Assembly (NCBI RefSeq): GCF_014203715.1
Contig: NZ_JACHJP010000002.1
Location: forward strand, 62,001-126,000
Length of the DNA stretch: 64,000 nucleotides
From: Streptosporangium saharense
GTDB taxonomy: Bacteria; Actinomycetota; Actinomycetes; Streptosporangiales; Streptosporangiaceae
Direction: 5' to 3'
The notes under the pieces were generated by a model. That model did not search any database. It saw only the letters and a program-made list of their open reading frames with translations, and was not told the DNA's origin. This document shows, in pieces, positions 43,504 through 52,038 of the stretch (position 1 is its first letter; each line of letters opens with the position of its first letter). The translations under genes and the position numbers were made by a program.

Positions 43504-43827
43504 GTGGTCAACAGCGTGCAACTGCGAATGACGGCGATCTCGGAGCCGAACCGGTTCCGGATCGTCGAGTTGCTCAGGGACGGCCCGCGCTCTGTGGGTG
43601 ACATCGTCGAGGCGCTGAGCCTGGGCCAACCGCAGGTGTCCCGGCATCTGCGACTGCTGTCCGAGGCGGGCGTGGTCGAGGTCACCAAGCGGGCACAGCA
43701 GCGGATCTACCGGCTGCACCCGGACGCGATGCGTGAGCTGAGCGACTGGGCGCAGGGGTTCGCCGTCCTGTGGTCGGAGCGGATGGATCGCCTCGGCGCC
43801 TTTCTCGACGACACGGCCGATCAATGA
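43504..43827 (+). CDS. ArsR-type winged-helix regulator
   Basis: A 107-residue single-domain repressor: SEPNRFRIVELLRDGPRSVGDIVEALSLGQPQVSRHLRLLSEAGVVEV, with no metal-binding Cys motif. It belongs to the subgroup found next to SRPBCC (AHSA1) genes. The GTG at 43504 is six bases after TATGTT in a markedly AT-rich stretch (TATATATAT), so it is probably leaderless. Its stop overlaps an in-frame ATG of the SRPBCC gene. Confidence 0.88.
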   Translation: MVNSVQLRMTAISEPNRFRIVELLRDGPRSVGDIVEALSLGQPQVSRHLRLLSEAGVVEVTKRAQQRIYRLHPDAMRELSDWAQGFAVLWSERMDRLGAFLDDTADQ

Positions 43828-43838
43828 GGAGCGTGAAC

Positions 43839-45170
43839 ATGTCCCCGGACACCGAGGACGGGATCGTGGTCGACAGGTCGACCAACACCCTCCACATCAG
43901 CCGCACCTACACCGCCCAGGTCGAGCGTGTGTGGTGGGCCTGGACGGACGCCGAGGCGATCACCCGCTGGTGGGGGCCGCGGGGGTGGGCCGCGACCGTG
44001 CACGAGATGGACGTGCGGCCGGGAGGACGCTGGCGCTTCGAGATCGCACCGGCGGACGGCTCGGCCGCGCCGGTGCGCAGCATCGCCACCTACACCACCG
44101 TCGTCGATCGTCGCGAGCTCGCCTACGACGACGTGTTCGCCGACGCGGCGTGGCGGCCCGACGGCACGGACACCTTCCCGACCTCGGTCACCTTCACCTC
44201 CACCGGCACCGGCTGCGTCGTCTCCGTCGCCGCGAGCTTCCCCGACGGCCAGGCACTGCGACGGGCCGTCGAACTCCAGATGGCCGACGGCTACGCCGAA
44301 GCCCTCGACCGGCTCGGCGGCCTGCTGGACGGGCCATCAACCAACGAAGGAGAAACGAGCGTGTCCGAGCTTTCCACCGTCACCTCCGCGGACGGCACCA
44401 CGATCGCGTACAGGAAGACCGGGTCCGGCCCGGCCATCATCGTGATCAGCAACGTCGCCGAGGACCACACCGGCGTCGCGGGCGTGGCCGAGGCGTTGTC
44501 CAGGGACTTCACCGTGATCAGCTTCGACCGGCGCGGCCGCGGGGCCAGCAGCGATCCGCAGCCCTACGATCCGGCGCGCGAGATCGAGGACATCGCGGCG
44601 CTCATCGAGGTCGCGGGCGGCTCCGCGGCCCTGACCAGCGGTTCCGGCGGGTGTGGGCTGACCCTGGACGCGGCGAGCGCGCTGGGTGACAGGGTCACGG
44701 GACTCTACCTGTACGAGCCGCCGTTCATCGTCGACGGCTCCAGGTCCCCGGCGCCCGCCGACTACGTCGAACACCAGAAGGCCCTGGTCGCGGCGGGGAA
44801 GCGTAGCGAAGCCGTCGAATACTTCATGACCGAGATGATCGGTGTCCCGGCCGAGTACATCCCGGCGATGAAGCAGGACCCCTCCTGGGAGGCCATGGTC
44901 AAGTACGCCCACACCTACGCCTACGACGGCCAGATCATGCGTGGGCTCCAGGACGGCAGGCCACTGCCCACCGACCGCTGGTCGATCAAGGCGCCGATCG
45001 CGGTGGCCGTCGGTGAGAACGGCGAGGCCTTCATCCGCGTCGGCGCCCAGGCGCTGGCCGCGATCCTGCCGAACGTGACCGTGCTGACGCTCGCCGACCA
45101 GGATCACTCCGCCTTCTGGATGGCCCCCGAGCCGGTCGCGGACCAGGCCCGCACGTTCCTGCTCGGCTGA
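43839..45170 (+). CDS. Fused SRPBCC (AHSA1) domain and alpha/beta hydrolase
   Basis: One 443-residue frame holds two normally separate proteins. Residues about 20-160 are an AHSA1-type SRPBCC ligand-binding domain (RTYTAQVERVWWAWTDAEAITRWWGP). Residues about 180-443 are an alpha/beta hydrolase (FDRRGRGASS; GSGGCGLTLD at the nucleophile elbow, where the expected Ser reads Cys or lies one residue away; QDHSAFW at the His). Between them an intact AAGGAG and a GTG (44347-44363) remain from a separate gene start, so the hydrolase may also be made alone. The ATG at 43839 has GAGGAG upstream. It is in an operon with the ArsR gene. Confidence 0.8.
   Translation: MSPDTEDGIVVDRSTNTLHISRTYTAQVERVWWAWTDAEAITRWWGPRGWAATVHEMDVRPGGRWRFEIAPADGSAAPVRSIATYTTVVDRRELAYDDVFADAAWRPDGTDTFPTSVTFTSTGTGCVVSVAASFPDGQALRRAVELQMADGYAEALDRLGGLLDGPSTNEGETSVSELSTVTSADGTTIAYRKTGSGPAIIVISNVAEDHTGVAGVAEALSRDFTVISFDRRGRGASSDPQPYDPAREIEDIAALIEVAGGSAALTSGSGGCGLTLDAASALGDRVTGLYLYEPPFIVDGSRSPAPADYVEHQKALVAAGKRSEAVEYFMTEMIGVPAEYIPAMKQDPSWEAMVKYAHTYAYDGQIMRGLQDGRPLPTDRWSIKAPIAVAVGENGEAFIRVGAQALAAILPNVTVLTLADQDHSAFWMAPEPVADQARTFLLG
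44347..44363 (+). promoter_or_regulatory. Internal ribosome site and GTG inside the fused gene
   Basis: AAGGAG (44347-44352) lies eight bases before an in-frame GTG (44361-44363) exactly at the domain boundary. It marks where a separate hydrolase gene once began and may still allow internal initiation. Confidence 0.6.
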
Positions 45171-45206
45171 CGGTTTTCGGGACGGTACGGCGTGCGGTGC
45201 GTCGAC

Positions 45207-45239
45207 CGGGCAGACGGCCCCTGTCATGCCGTCTGCCCG
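45207..45239. terminator. Perfect 12-bp hairpin between convergent genes
   Basis: CGGGCAGACGGC pairs perfectly with GCCGTCTGCCCG around a nine-base loop, between the stops at 45170 and 45248. It would end transcription from both sides. Confidence 0.85.
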
Positions 45240-45247
45240 CGCCCCCG

Positions 45248-46246
45248 CTACTCCACGGCCGGCGGCCTGTCGACGACGCCGACCTTCAACTGCGCGCTCG
45301 ACGACACCACGCTCCCCACCGGCGCACCGGCCAGCTCCGCGTCCACGACCACCCCCCGGCGGCCGAGATAGTCGTAGGTCTTCCGGTCGAAGACGTACTC
45401 CTCCCTGACCCCGTTGGGTGAGACCATCGCCGCGGCTATGCCCTCGCGTCCCGCGGCGTCCTGCGCCTCCTTCACCGTCACCACCCCGGGAATCGTGGCC
45501 GCCGCGCGGAAGAGCGCGGCCCGCTGCGCGGCGGGCAGATAGGACTCGTCGAGCAACCCACCGACCCGGTTCCACGCCTCGTAGTCCTGCAGCCCGTCGT
45601 TGGGCACCCGCGTGTAGAGGTGCCTGCGCATGCCTTCGGTGTCGGTCGGCAGCTTGCTGACATAGGCGTAGTCGTTGCGCAGGAATTCGGCGCGGTCATC
45701 GAAGTCGGCCGCACGTTCCGGACGGCCGGGCCTGCCCACCAGCGCCTGCTCCGCTCGTGCGGCCGACGGGAGCGGGTGCCCCGGATACGGCAACGGCGCC
45801 AGAAGCTCCTCCCGCAGGACCCCCTTGACCGCGCTGCCTTCGACCGGCAGCCAGATCGTGCGCCTGGAGCGCGACAGCCAGATCTCCCCGTCCTCTTCGG
45901 AGGTGTCCATGCTCTGTGACTCATAGACGAGGAACTGGCCGGGCCTGGGACGCAGCTCCGGACGGCTGCCGGCATGCTCGGCCGCCCGCGACAGCACCTC
46001 CACGGCCGCGACCGTGCGGATCAGCGGCGGGGGCGGCGCCGGGGCGGGCCGGCTCTGGACGAGGAAGACCGCCGCTCCCACCGCGGCGGCGAGACCTCCC
46101 GCCAGGGCGGCGCGCAGTCCGAGGCGGCGGAGGTCGGGGCGGGCCGGCGCCGACATGCCGGCCATCAGGCGTTCCGCCTCGGCCCGCAGGTCCTCCTGCG
46201 CGGGGACCTCGGAACGGAAGTCGTTGAGCTGGACCAGCTCATCCAT
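45248..46246 (-). CDS. CU044_5270-type membrane protein, partner of ECF sigma
   Basis: A 332-residue protein with an N-terminal cytosolic part, one membrane helix (ALAGGLAAAVGAAVFLV, about residues 46-64) and an outer domain after a Pro-rich linker (SRPAPAPPPPL). It matches the CU044_5270 family, regularly encoded after ECF sigma genes in Streptosporangiales. The topology is that of an anti-sigma/sensor protein, though no zinc-binding HxxxCxxC motif is present. AGGAGG precedes the ATG, which overlaps the end of the sigma gene by eight bases. Confidence 0.8.
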   Translation of the reverse strand: MDELVQLNDFRSEVPAQEDLRAEAERLMAGMSAPARPDLRRLGLRAALAGGLAAAVGAAVFLVQSRPAPAPPPPLIRTVAAVEVLSRAAEHAGSRPELRPRPGQFLVYESQSMDTSEEDGEIWLSRSRRTIWLPVEGSAVKGVLREELLAPLPYPGHPLPSAARAEQALVGRPGRPERAADFDDRAEFLRNDYAYVSKLPTDTEGMRRHLYTRVPNDGLQDYEAWNRVGGLLDESYLPAAQRAALFRAAATIPGVVTVKEAQDAAGREGIAAAMVSPNGVREEYVFDRKTYDYLGRRGVVVDAELAGAPVGSVVSSSAQLKVGVVDRPPAVE

Positions 46247-46829
46247 GGCGAACCTCCTCGTTGACGAGTGCTGTGGGGTCGGCCCCGCCCAGTTCCTCGC
46301 GGATTTTGGCGCGGGCCCGGTTGACGCGCGAGCGAACCGTTCCGACGCGGATGCCGAGCGCCTCGGCGGTTTCGGTGTAGGTGAGGCCGCCCCAGGTCAC
46401 CAGGAGCAGCACGTCGCGATGTCCGGCAGGCAGCGCGACAAGTGCGGCGGCCAGGTTTCGCTGTACGGCCTGCGCGCTCAGCCGTTCGTCGCTGCGCGAG
46501 GTGAAGGGTTCGGTGACCGGGTCCACACCGGTGCGAGCCAGCAGGTTCAACTGTCTGGCCTCGGTGCGCTTGTGGCGGCCGACGAGGTTGGTGGCGATGC
46601 CGTACAACCAGGGCAGGGCGCTGTGTCTGGCCAGGTCGTAGCGGCCGCGCTGGCGGAAGGCGGTGAGAAAGGTCTCCGCCACCACGTCCTCGGCGTCGTC
46701 GAGCCCGAGGCGACGGATGACGAATCTCTTGATCTCAGGCGCGTGTCTGCGGAAGATCTCCGCGAACACCTCGGGCTCCTGCCGGGACCGCGCGATGACG
46801 GCGGAATCGGCGGGGCTCGTTTCTGACAT
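46239..46829 (-). CDS. ECF sigma factor
   Basis: A 196-residue sigma factor of the extracytoplasmic-function class. Region 2 is RHAPEIKRFVIRRLGLDDAEDVVAETFLTAF, and region 4 is LPAGHRDVLLLVTWGGLTYTETAEALGIRVGTVRSRVNRARAKI. It lacks the long C-terminal extension of ECF41. It is translationally coupled to the CU044_5270-type gene, which probably controls it at the membrane. I found no clear autoregulated ECF promoter in the 98-base upstream gap. Confidence 0.92.
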   Translation of the reverse strand: MSETSPADSAVIARSRQEPEVFAEIFRRHAPEIKRFVIRRLGLDDAEDVVAETFLTAFRQRGRYDLARHSALPWLYGIATNLVGRHKRTEARQLNLLARTGVDPVTEPFTSRSDERLSAQAVQRNLAAALVALPAGHRDVLLLVTWGGLTYTETAEALGIRVGTVRSRVNRARAKIREELGGADPTALVNEEVRHG

Positions 46830-46927
46830 GCTCTGGCCTCTCGGCTCACGGATGGAACGCCCCTACTTGCCCGCCCGCGGCCGATCGGTTCCCGCCACCG
46901 GGTCCGGGACTGGGAAGCCGTCCGTGG

Positions 46928-47596
46928 TCAGTCTTGGCCGGGGCCCGGTACGACCAGGCGGCCCTCGTAGGCCGCGATCACGGCCTGTACCCGGTCCCGC
47001 AGGCCGAGTTTGGTGAGGATGTTGCTGACGTGGGTCTTCACGGTGTGCTCGCTGAGGACCATCGAGGCGGCGATCTCGGCGTTGGACTGACCCAGGGCGA
47101 TCATCCGCAGGGTCTCCCGCTCCCGGGCGGTCAGCACGCCGAGCTCTCTGGCCGGGGGCTTCGCGGCCGGGACCCGGGAGGTGAACTCGGCGATCAGCTT
47201 GCGGGTGACCGAGGGGGCCAGCAGCGACTCACCGGCCGCCACCACCCGTACGGCGTGCACGAGGTCGTCCCGCCGTACGTCCTTGAGCAGGAACCCGCTC
47301 GCACCCGCCCGCAGCGCCTCGAACACGTAGTCGTCGAGGTCGAACGTGGTCAGCATGAGCACCCGGCACGCCGTCTCGGCCGAGACGATCCCGGCCGCCT
47401 CGATGCCGTCCATCCTGGGCATCCGGATGTCGAGCAGCAGCACGTCCGGCTGGTGCGCGCGGGCCGCCTCGACGGCCTCGATCCCGTCCCCGGCCTCGGC
47501 GACGACCTCGATGTCGGGCTGGGCTTCGAGGATCATGCCGAATCCGGCCCGGACGAGTTCCTGGTCGTCGGCGATGACGACGCGCAGCCCGCTCAT
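46928..47596 (-). CDS. LuxR/NarL-type response regulator
   Basis: A 222-residue regulator with receiver residues Asp10-Asp11, phosphoacceptor Asp56 (DVLLLDIRMPRMDG), the conserved Lys in FLLKDVR and a LuxR helix-turn-helix (LTARERETLRMIALGQSNAEIAASM). Its ATG overlaps the stop of the kinase gene (ATGA). Output genes may include the membrane protein upstream of the kinase, by proximity only. Confidence 0.93.
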   Translation of the reverse strand: MSGLRVVIADDQELVRAGFGMILEAQPDIEVVAEAGDGIEAVEAARAHQPDVLLLDIRMPRMDGIEAAGIVSAETACRVLMLTTFDLDDYVFEALRAGASGFLLKDVRRDDLVHAVRVVAAGESLLAPSVTRKLIAEFTSRVPAAKPPARELGVLTARERETLRMIALGQSNAEIAASMVLSEHTVKTHVSNILTKLGLRDRVQAVIAAYEGRLVVPGPGQD

Positions 47597-48723
47597 GCCG
47601 CCGCCCCGAGGGGCAGCCGGACGAGGACCTCGAAGCCGGGTCCGTCGGAGCGCGGTCCCGCGGAGGCGGTGCCGTGGCAGGCGGCGGCGCGCTCGCGGAT
47701 GCCGATCAGGCCGTTGCCGCCGTGGGGAAGCGCGTGCGGGGCCCTCCCGCCGTCGTCGGTGATGCGGATCATGAGTTCGTCGTCCTGCCAGTCGAATCGG
47801 ATGTCGGCGCGGGTGGCGCCGGAGTGCTTGACGATGTTGGTGAGTGCCTCCTGGGTCACCCGGTAGGCTGCGACGTCGACGTCGCCGGGGAGCGGGACGG
47901 GGGTGCCGGTGACGGTGTAGTTCACGGCCAGCCCGGGACCCGCGACCTGGTCGGCCAGACCGGGCAGGTCGGCGAGCGTGGGCTGCGGCGCGCGCAGGCC
48001 CTCGCCCTCCTTGAGCACTCCGAGCAGCCTACGGAGCTGCGTCATCGCGTCGCGCCCCGAGGCGGCGATCGCGTCGAACGTGGCCTCGGCACGGTCGGGA
48101 TCGCTGCGCACCACGACCGGCCCGGCCTCGGCCTGGACGACCATGAGACTGACCGCGTGGGCCAGGATGTCGTGCATGTCCCTGGCGATGCGCGCCCGCT
48201 CGCGTTCCGCGGCCCGCTCCGCCTCGATCTGCCGTTCGCGCTGGAGCTGGGCGGCCCGCTCCTCCAGCGCGGCGGCGTGGCTGCGGGAGACGGCCGCGGC
48301 CCGGCCGACGGCGTAGGCGGCGACGAACAGCACGACGCCGCGCACAGCCGTGTCGGACGATCCGGTGAACGCGAGCCCGCCCACGGTGGCCACGGCCAGC
48401 GCGAGGACACGTGTCCACCGGGAGGCGTAGGCGGCGGCGGAGTACATCGCCACCAGCGCGCCGTACCAGATGGGCTGTGAGGCGACCCGGTCGGACAGGT
48501 CGTAGAGGGCGATGGCGCCGAGGGTGGCCATGAGCGCGACCACCGGTGCGCGCCGCCGCCACAGCAGGGGTACGGCCGCCGCGACCACGACGGCGTATCC
48601 CCACCAACTCCATGATCTCGTGCTGGACAGGAGTGGCCAGAGCTGGGCCGTCAGGACGAGCGCGACGAGCGCCAGGTCCAGCCAACGTGCCGGGATGGCA
48701 CGCAGCCGATCAAAAAGGGGCAT
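47593..48723 (-). CDS. Sensor histidine kinase, NarL/DesK type
   Basis: A 376-residue kinase with five to six N-terminal membrane helices and almost no outer loop. A coiled coil (HAAALEERAAQLQRERQIEAERAAE) leads to HisKA_3 with the phosphoacceptor in RARIARDMHDILAHAVSL. The HATPase has NIVKHSG and NGLIGIRERA. The ATG at 48723 begins just before the first helix; longer frames are antisense artefacts. It sits between its regulator and a membrane-protein gene 20 bases upstream. Confidence 0.92.
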   Translation of the reverse strand: MPLFDRLRAIPARWLDLALVALVLTAQLWPLLSSTRSWSWWGYAVVVAAAVPLLWRRRAPVVALMATLGAIALYDLSDRVASQPIWYGALVAMYSAAAYASRWTRVLALAVATVGGLAFTGSSDTAVRGVVLFVAAYAVGRAAAVSRSHAAALEERAAQLQRERQIEAERAAERERARIARDMHDILAHAVSLMVVQAEAGPVVVRSDPDRAEATFDAIAASGRDAMTQLRRLLGVLKEGEGLRAPQPTLADLPGLADQVAGPGLAVNYTVTGTPVPLPGDVDVAAYRVTQEALTNIVKHSGATRADIRFDWQDDELMIRITDDGGRAPHALPHGGNGLIGIRERAAACHGTASAGPRSDGPGFEVLVRLPLGAAA

Positions 48724-48743
48724 GAACCGGCATTCTCCACCCA

Positions 48744-49358
48744 TTACACGGAGACCGGTACGGCGGGCTCGACCACGCGGTGCCGGCCGTCGGCCAGCCG
48801 GGAGGCGCGGGACACCCGGGCCAGCGTCAGGAAGGAGATCAGCAGGAAGGCGGCGCCCAGCGGCATGAGGTCCTTCTCCACGAACGGCACCAGGACGTCG
48901 GCGATCACCAGGACGGGCGTCCACGCCTTGACGCGACGCTGGATCGCGAGATGGAGGACGAGGCCGATCTGGGCGACGAAGAACAGCAGCGGCCCGAAGT
49001 CGTAGATCACCTGCTGCACTCCGGGAACTGCCTGGACCTCGTCGAACAACACGCCCATCGCGGCGTGGTCGGCTGACTGGAACCCCACGATGATGTCGAT
49101 GGCGAACTGGGCGATCAGCGTGGCGATACCGATATATCCGGCGGAGGCCAGCCCGGTGGCCAGGCGTCCGCGACCGGCCAGCCTCCGCATCTCATGAAAT
49201 GTCATGGCGAAGAACACCAAGGCACTAATGAAGGCCAGGTGCCCGGTGGTCCAGGCGAGCCCGGGGCCACGGCTGCCGTCCAGGCCGTCCAGGATGCGGA
49301 TCACGCCGTAGGTGAAGGTGAGGACCGGGGCGGCGACGAAGGCGATACGGAAGTTCAT
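48744..49358 (-). CDS. Membrane protein of unknown function
   Basis: A 204-residue protein with about six predicted membrane helices (beginning MNFRIAFVAAPVLTFTYGVIRILDG). I do not recognise the family. AAGGAG eight bases before the ATG at 49358 fixes the start; the longer frame to 50006 is antisense to the permease. It lies 20 bases upstream of the kinase gene on the same strand and may serve as an accessory sensor. Confidence 0.8.
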   Translation of the reverse strand: MNFRIAFVAAPVLTFTYGVIRILDGLDGSRGPGLAWTTGHLAFISALVFFAMTFHEMRRLAGRGRLATGLASAGYIGIATLIAQFAIDIIVGFQSADHAAMGVLFDEVQAVPGVQQVIYDFGPLLFFVAQIGLVLHLAIQRRVKAWTPVLVIADVLVPFVEKDLMPLGAAFLLISFLTLARVSRASRLADGRHRVVEPAVPVSV

Positions 49359-49443
49359 CTCGTTGACTCCTTGGTGGTGATGACCTCCCCAATCCTGCTT
49401 TTTCACGACCGCGCGGACATCGCCGACGCGAGCGAACTCCCAC

Positions 49444-49461
49444 CTCCCTCTTGAGAGGGAG
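49444..49461 (-). terminator. Hairpin after the FtsX-type permease gene
   Basis: CTCCCTC pairs with GAGGGAG around TTGA, 43 bases past the permease stop (reverse strand), in the 146-base gap before the next gene. The tight loop suits a terminator; no T tract is present. Confidence 0.6.
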
Positions 49462-49504
49462 CCGTCAAGCAACATCCGGCACCGCACGGAGCGGATCGAG
49501 GCGG

Positions 49505-51301
49505 TCAGGCCGTTTCCGCGCTGAGGGTCCGTGCCACGGGACGGCGAGCCGCCAGGCGGGCGGGCAGGGCGGTGAGCGCCGCCGTCACCAGGAGAGTCGC
49601 GAGGAGGACGCCGAGCAGCCAGAGGGAGGGAGGTCCCACCGAGTTCCTGGCGGCGAAGAGCGAGAGCAGGCCGACGCCCAGCGGGACGCCGATGACGGCG
49701 CCGGGCAGCGCGGGCAGGAGCTGGGCGGCGGACAACCCCATGGTGATCTGTCCCGGGGTGGCGCCGAGGGTGCGCGCGATGGCCATGTTCGCCCGGGCCT
49801 CCATGGCGGTGGTCCAGGTGAACGTGAGGGTGTTCACGACGGCGACCGCGATCAGCAGGACGGTGACCGCCACCATCAGCCGACGGTCGTGAACGCCCCG
49901 CAGGTTGGGCAGGACGGAGGAGCCGTCCAGGCCATAGCCCCTCTCCGGCTGGGCGTGGAGAGTGAGCAGGGCGACGATCGCGATCACCGTGGTGGCGGTC
50001 GAGCACGCCTGCAGTACGGCACGGCCCGGCCTGCGGGCGGTCAGCCGCAGCCCGAGCAGGAGCGGCGTGGGCAGCGGCGCGGACAGCGCGGTGAGCCAGG
50101 GGCGGTGCCGGGGCTGACGCGCGGTGGCGGTCAGCGCCGTGACGGTCGCCGTACGCATGGCCCGCAGCGTGGGGCTCAGGGTGGACAGCACCGCCACCGC
50201 CACGGCGAGGACGGTCGCCGCGACAACGGTGGCGCCGCCCAGTCCGGTGGCACCGATCCGGCTGGCGGTCGGGCTGGCCACGGCGGGTACGGCCAGGCGG
50301 GCGATCACCAGTCCCAGCGCGTCACCGGCCAGCGCCAGCGCCAGGTATTCGGTGAGCAGGACGGTGACGATCAGACCCGGGGTGGCGCCGACGGCCTTGA
50401 GCAGCCCGGCCCGGCGTGTCTGCTCGACGGCGCGTCCCGCGGCCAGCGCCGCCACCCCGGTGATGGCCAGGAAGCTGAGCAGCCAGCTGCCGACGACCAG
50501 GATCGGCTGGCTGTTCCTGAGGATGACCATGTCCTGCCTGGCCGTGAACCGCCAGGTGTGGAAGTTCACCCTGAGGGCGGCGATGCGGTGGGTGGTTGGG
50601 AAGGTCTCGATCCTGGCGGGGTCGTGAAGCTTGAGATCCAGTGCCAGGGTCACCGGGAGGTTGTGGGACGACGCCAGGGCCCGGGCGTCTGACGGGGTCA
50701 TCCACGCCAGGCCGCTGTAGTCGCTGGGGCCACCGTACGGGCCGATCTGCGCCGCCCAGGGGTAGATGGGGGTGGCCGCGGTCACGGCGATCCCGACGAC
50801 GGGATATGACCGGCCGGCGATGGTGACGTGGTCGCCGACGCCGACGTTCAGTGCGGTGGCGAAGCCGCGTTCGAGGACCGTGCCGCCTGGGCGCACCCAC
50901 CGCCCCGAGGTCACCAGCGGCCGGTTGACCGCGCCGGGCGTCTCGGCGAAGCCCTGCACCACCACGGGGGACGACGCGGAGCCGCGCGTGGTGAGGTCGG
51001 CGTATACGACGCGGTAGGGGCCGTGGTGGGCGACCACTTCGGGATCGTCCGCCAGCGACGCCAGGGCCGCGGTCACGTCGGGGCCCGTCTCGCCGGAGAG
51101 CGCCACCACGTCCGGCCCGGCGGTGGCCGCGCGGGTCTGCTCGTACAGCGCGTCGCTCGCGCCGCGCAGGGACAGGCCCAGCGCCATCGTGGCCGTGGCC
51201 ACGGTGACCGCGAGCAGGAGCATCGCGGCCTGGATCCTGTGCCGCCGCACGTCGGCCAGCACCAGGCGCACGACGAGCACGAGGGAGCCCATGACGTTCA
51301 C
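49505..51301 (-). CDS. FtsX-type ABC exporter permease
   Basis: A 598-residue permease of the MacB/FtsX type. A first helix (about residues 22-45) is followed by a large outer domain (about 50-260) and then a cluster of helices with FtsX repeats: GRAVEQTRRAGLLKAVGATPGLI and, near the end, EARANMAIARTLGATPGQI. These couple ATP hydrolysis to mechanical work on a substrate outside the membrane, often peptide or lipid release. The ATPase gene overlaps its start by four bases. Under PadR control (see operator). Confidence 0.9.
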   Translation of the reverse strand: MNVMGSLVLVVRLVLADVRRHRIQAAMLLLAVTVATATMALGLSLRGASDALYEQTRAATAGPDVVALSGETGPDVTAALASLADDPEVVAHHGPYRVVYADLTTRGSASSPVVVQGFAETPGAVNRPLVTSGRWVRPGGTVLERGFATALNVGVGDHVTIAGRSYPVVGIAVTAATPIYPWAAQIGPYGGPSDYSGLAWMTPSDARALASSHNLPVTLALDLKLHDPARIETFPTTHRIAALRVNFHTWRFTARQDMVILRNSQPILVVGSWLLSFLAITGVAALAAGRAVEQTRRAGLLKAVGATPGLIVTVLLTEYLALALAGDALGLVIARLAVPAVASPTASRIGATGLGGATVVAATVLAVAVAVLSTLSPTLRAMRTATVTALTATARQPRHRPWLTALSAPLPTPLLLGLRLTARRPGRAVLQACSTATTVIAIVALLTLHAQPERGYGLDGSSVLPNLRGVHDRRLMVAVTVLLIAVAVVNTLTFTWTTAMEARANMAIARTLGATPGQITMGLSAAQLLPALPGAVIGVPLGVGLLSLFAARNSVGPPSLWLLGVLLATLLVTAALTALPARLAARRPVARTLSAETA

Positions 51302-52038
51302 TCCTCCAGCCCGATCAGCCCACCGAGCCCGCGGGTGGGGGAGCCGGTCAGCCAGGTGTCGTCGACGAACATTCCGTCGCGCATCGAGACCAGCCGATCC
51401 GCCGTGGCCGCGACCCGCTCGTCATGCGTGACGATCACGAGGGTCTGTCCCGCGGAACGCAGGTCCTCGAAGATTCTCAGCACGTCGAGGGTCGCGGCGG
51501 TGTCGAGGTTGCCGGTCGGCTCGTCGGCCAGGACGACCAGCGGGTCGTTGGCCAGCGCGCGTGCGACGGCGACCCGCTGACGCTGCCCGCCCGACAGTTG
51601 CGACGGCAGATGCCGGGCGCGCCCTGAGAGCCCGACCTGTTCCAGCAGCAGGCTCGCGCGCCTCCTGGCCTGGCGGCGCGAGCACCCGGCCAGCAGCGCG
51701 GGCAGCTCCACATTCTCGGCCGCCGACAGCTCCTCCACCAGGTGGAAGGCCTGGAAGACGAACCCCACCGACCTGCGCCGCATGCGCGCCAGAGCTCGCT
51801 CGCTCAGCGTGTCGATGCGCCGCCCGGCCATCCACACCTCTCCGCCGGTAGGCCGCTCCAGGCCACCCAGCAGATGCAGCAGGGTGGATTTCCCGCAGCC
51901 GCTGGGCCCCATCACCGCCAGCGTCTGCCCCTGCGGCACTTCCAGGCCGACCTCGTCCACCGCGCGGACCCGGCTCTGCCCCTGACCGTGCGTCTTCACC
52001 AGACCTCGGGCCCGGACCACCGCACCTGACACGTTCAT
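51298..52038 (-). CDS. ABC exporter ATPase (MacB/LolD type)
   Basis: A 246-residue ATPase with Walker A GPSGCGKST (residues 44-52), signature LSGGQRQR, Walker B VVLADEPTGNLD and a switch His in VTHDERV. Pairs with the FtsX-type permease just downstream. The ATG overlaps the PadR stop (ATGA), so regulator, ATPase and permease form one unit. Confidence 0.93.
   Translation of the reverse strand: MNVSGAVVRARGLVKTHGQGQSRVRAVDEVGLEVPQGQTLAVMGPSGCGKSTLLHLLGGLERPTGGEVWMAGRRIDTLSERALARMRRRSVGFVFQAFHLVEELSAAENVELPALLAGCSRRQARRRASLLLEQVGLSGRARHLPSQLSGGQRQRVAVARALANDPLVVLADEPTGNLDTAATLDVLRIFEDLRSAGQTLVIVTHDERVAATADRLVSMRDGMFVDDTWLTGSPTRGLGGLIGLEE

Noticed and set aside
46830-46927. ECF autoregulatory promoter (GGAAC ... 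CGTT) before the second sigma gene
   Set aside because: GGAAC and CGTT are present but 28 bases apart rather than 16-17.
49451-50692. 413-residue forward frame
   Set aside because: Antisense to the FtsX-type permease, low-complexity Gly/Gln/Arg.
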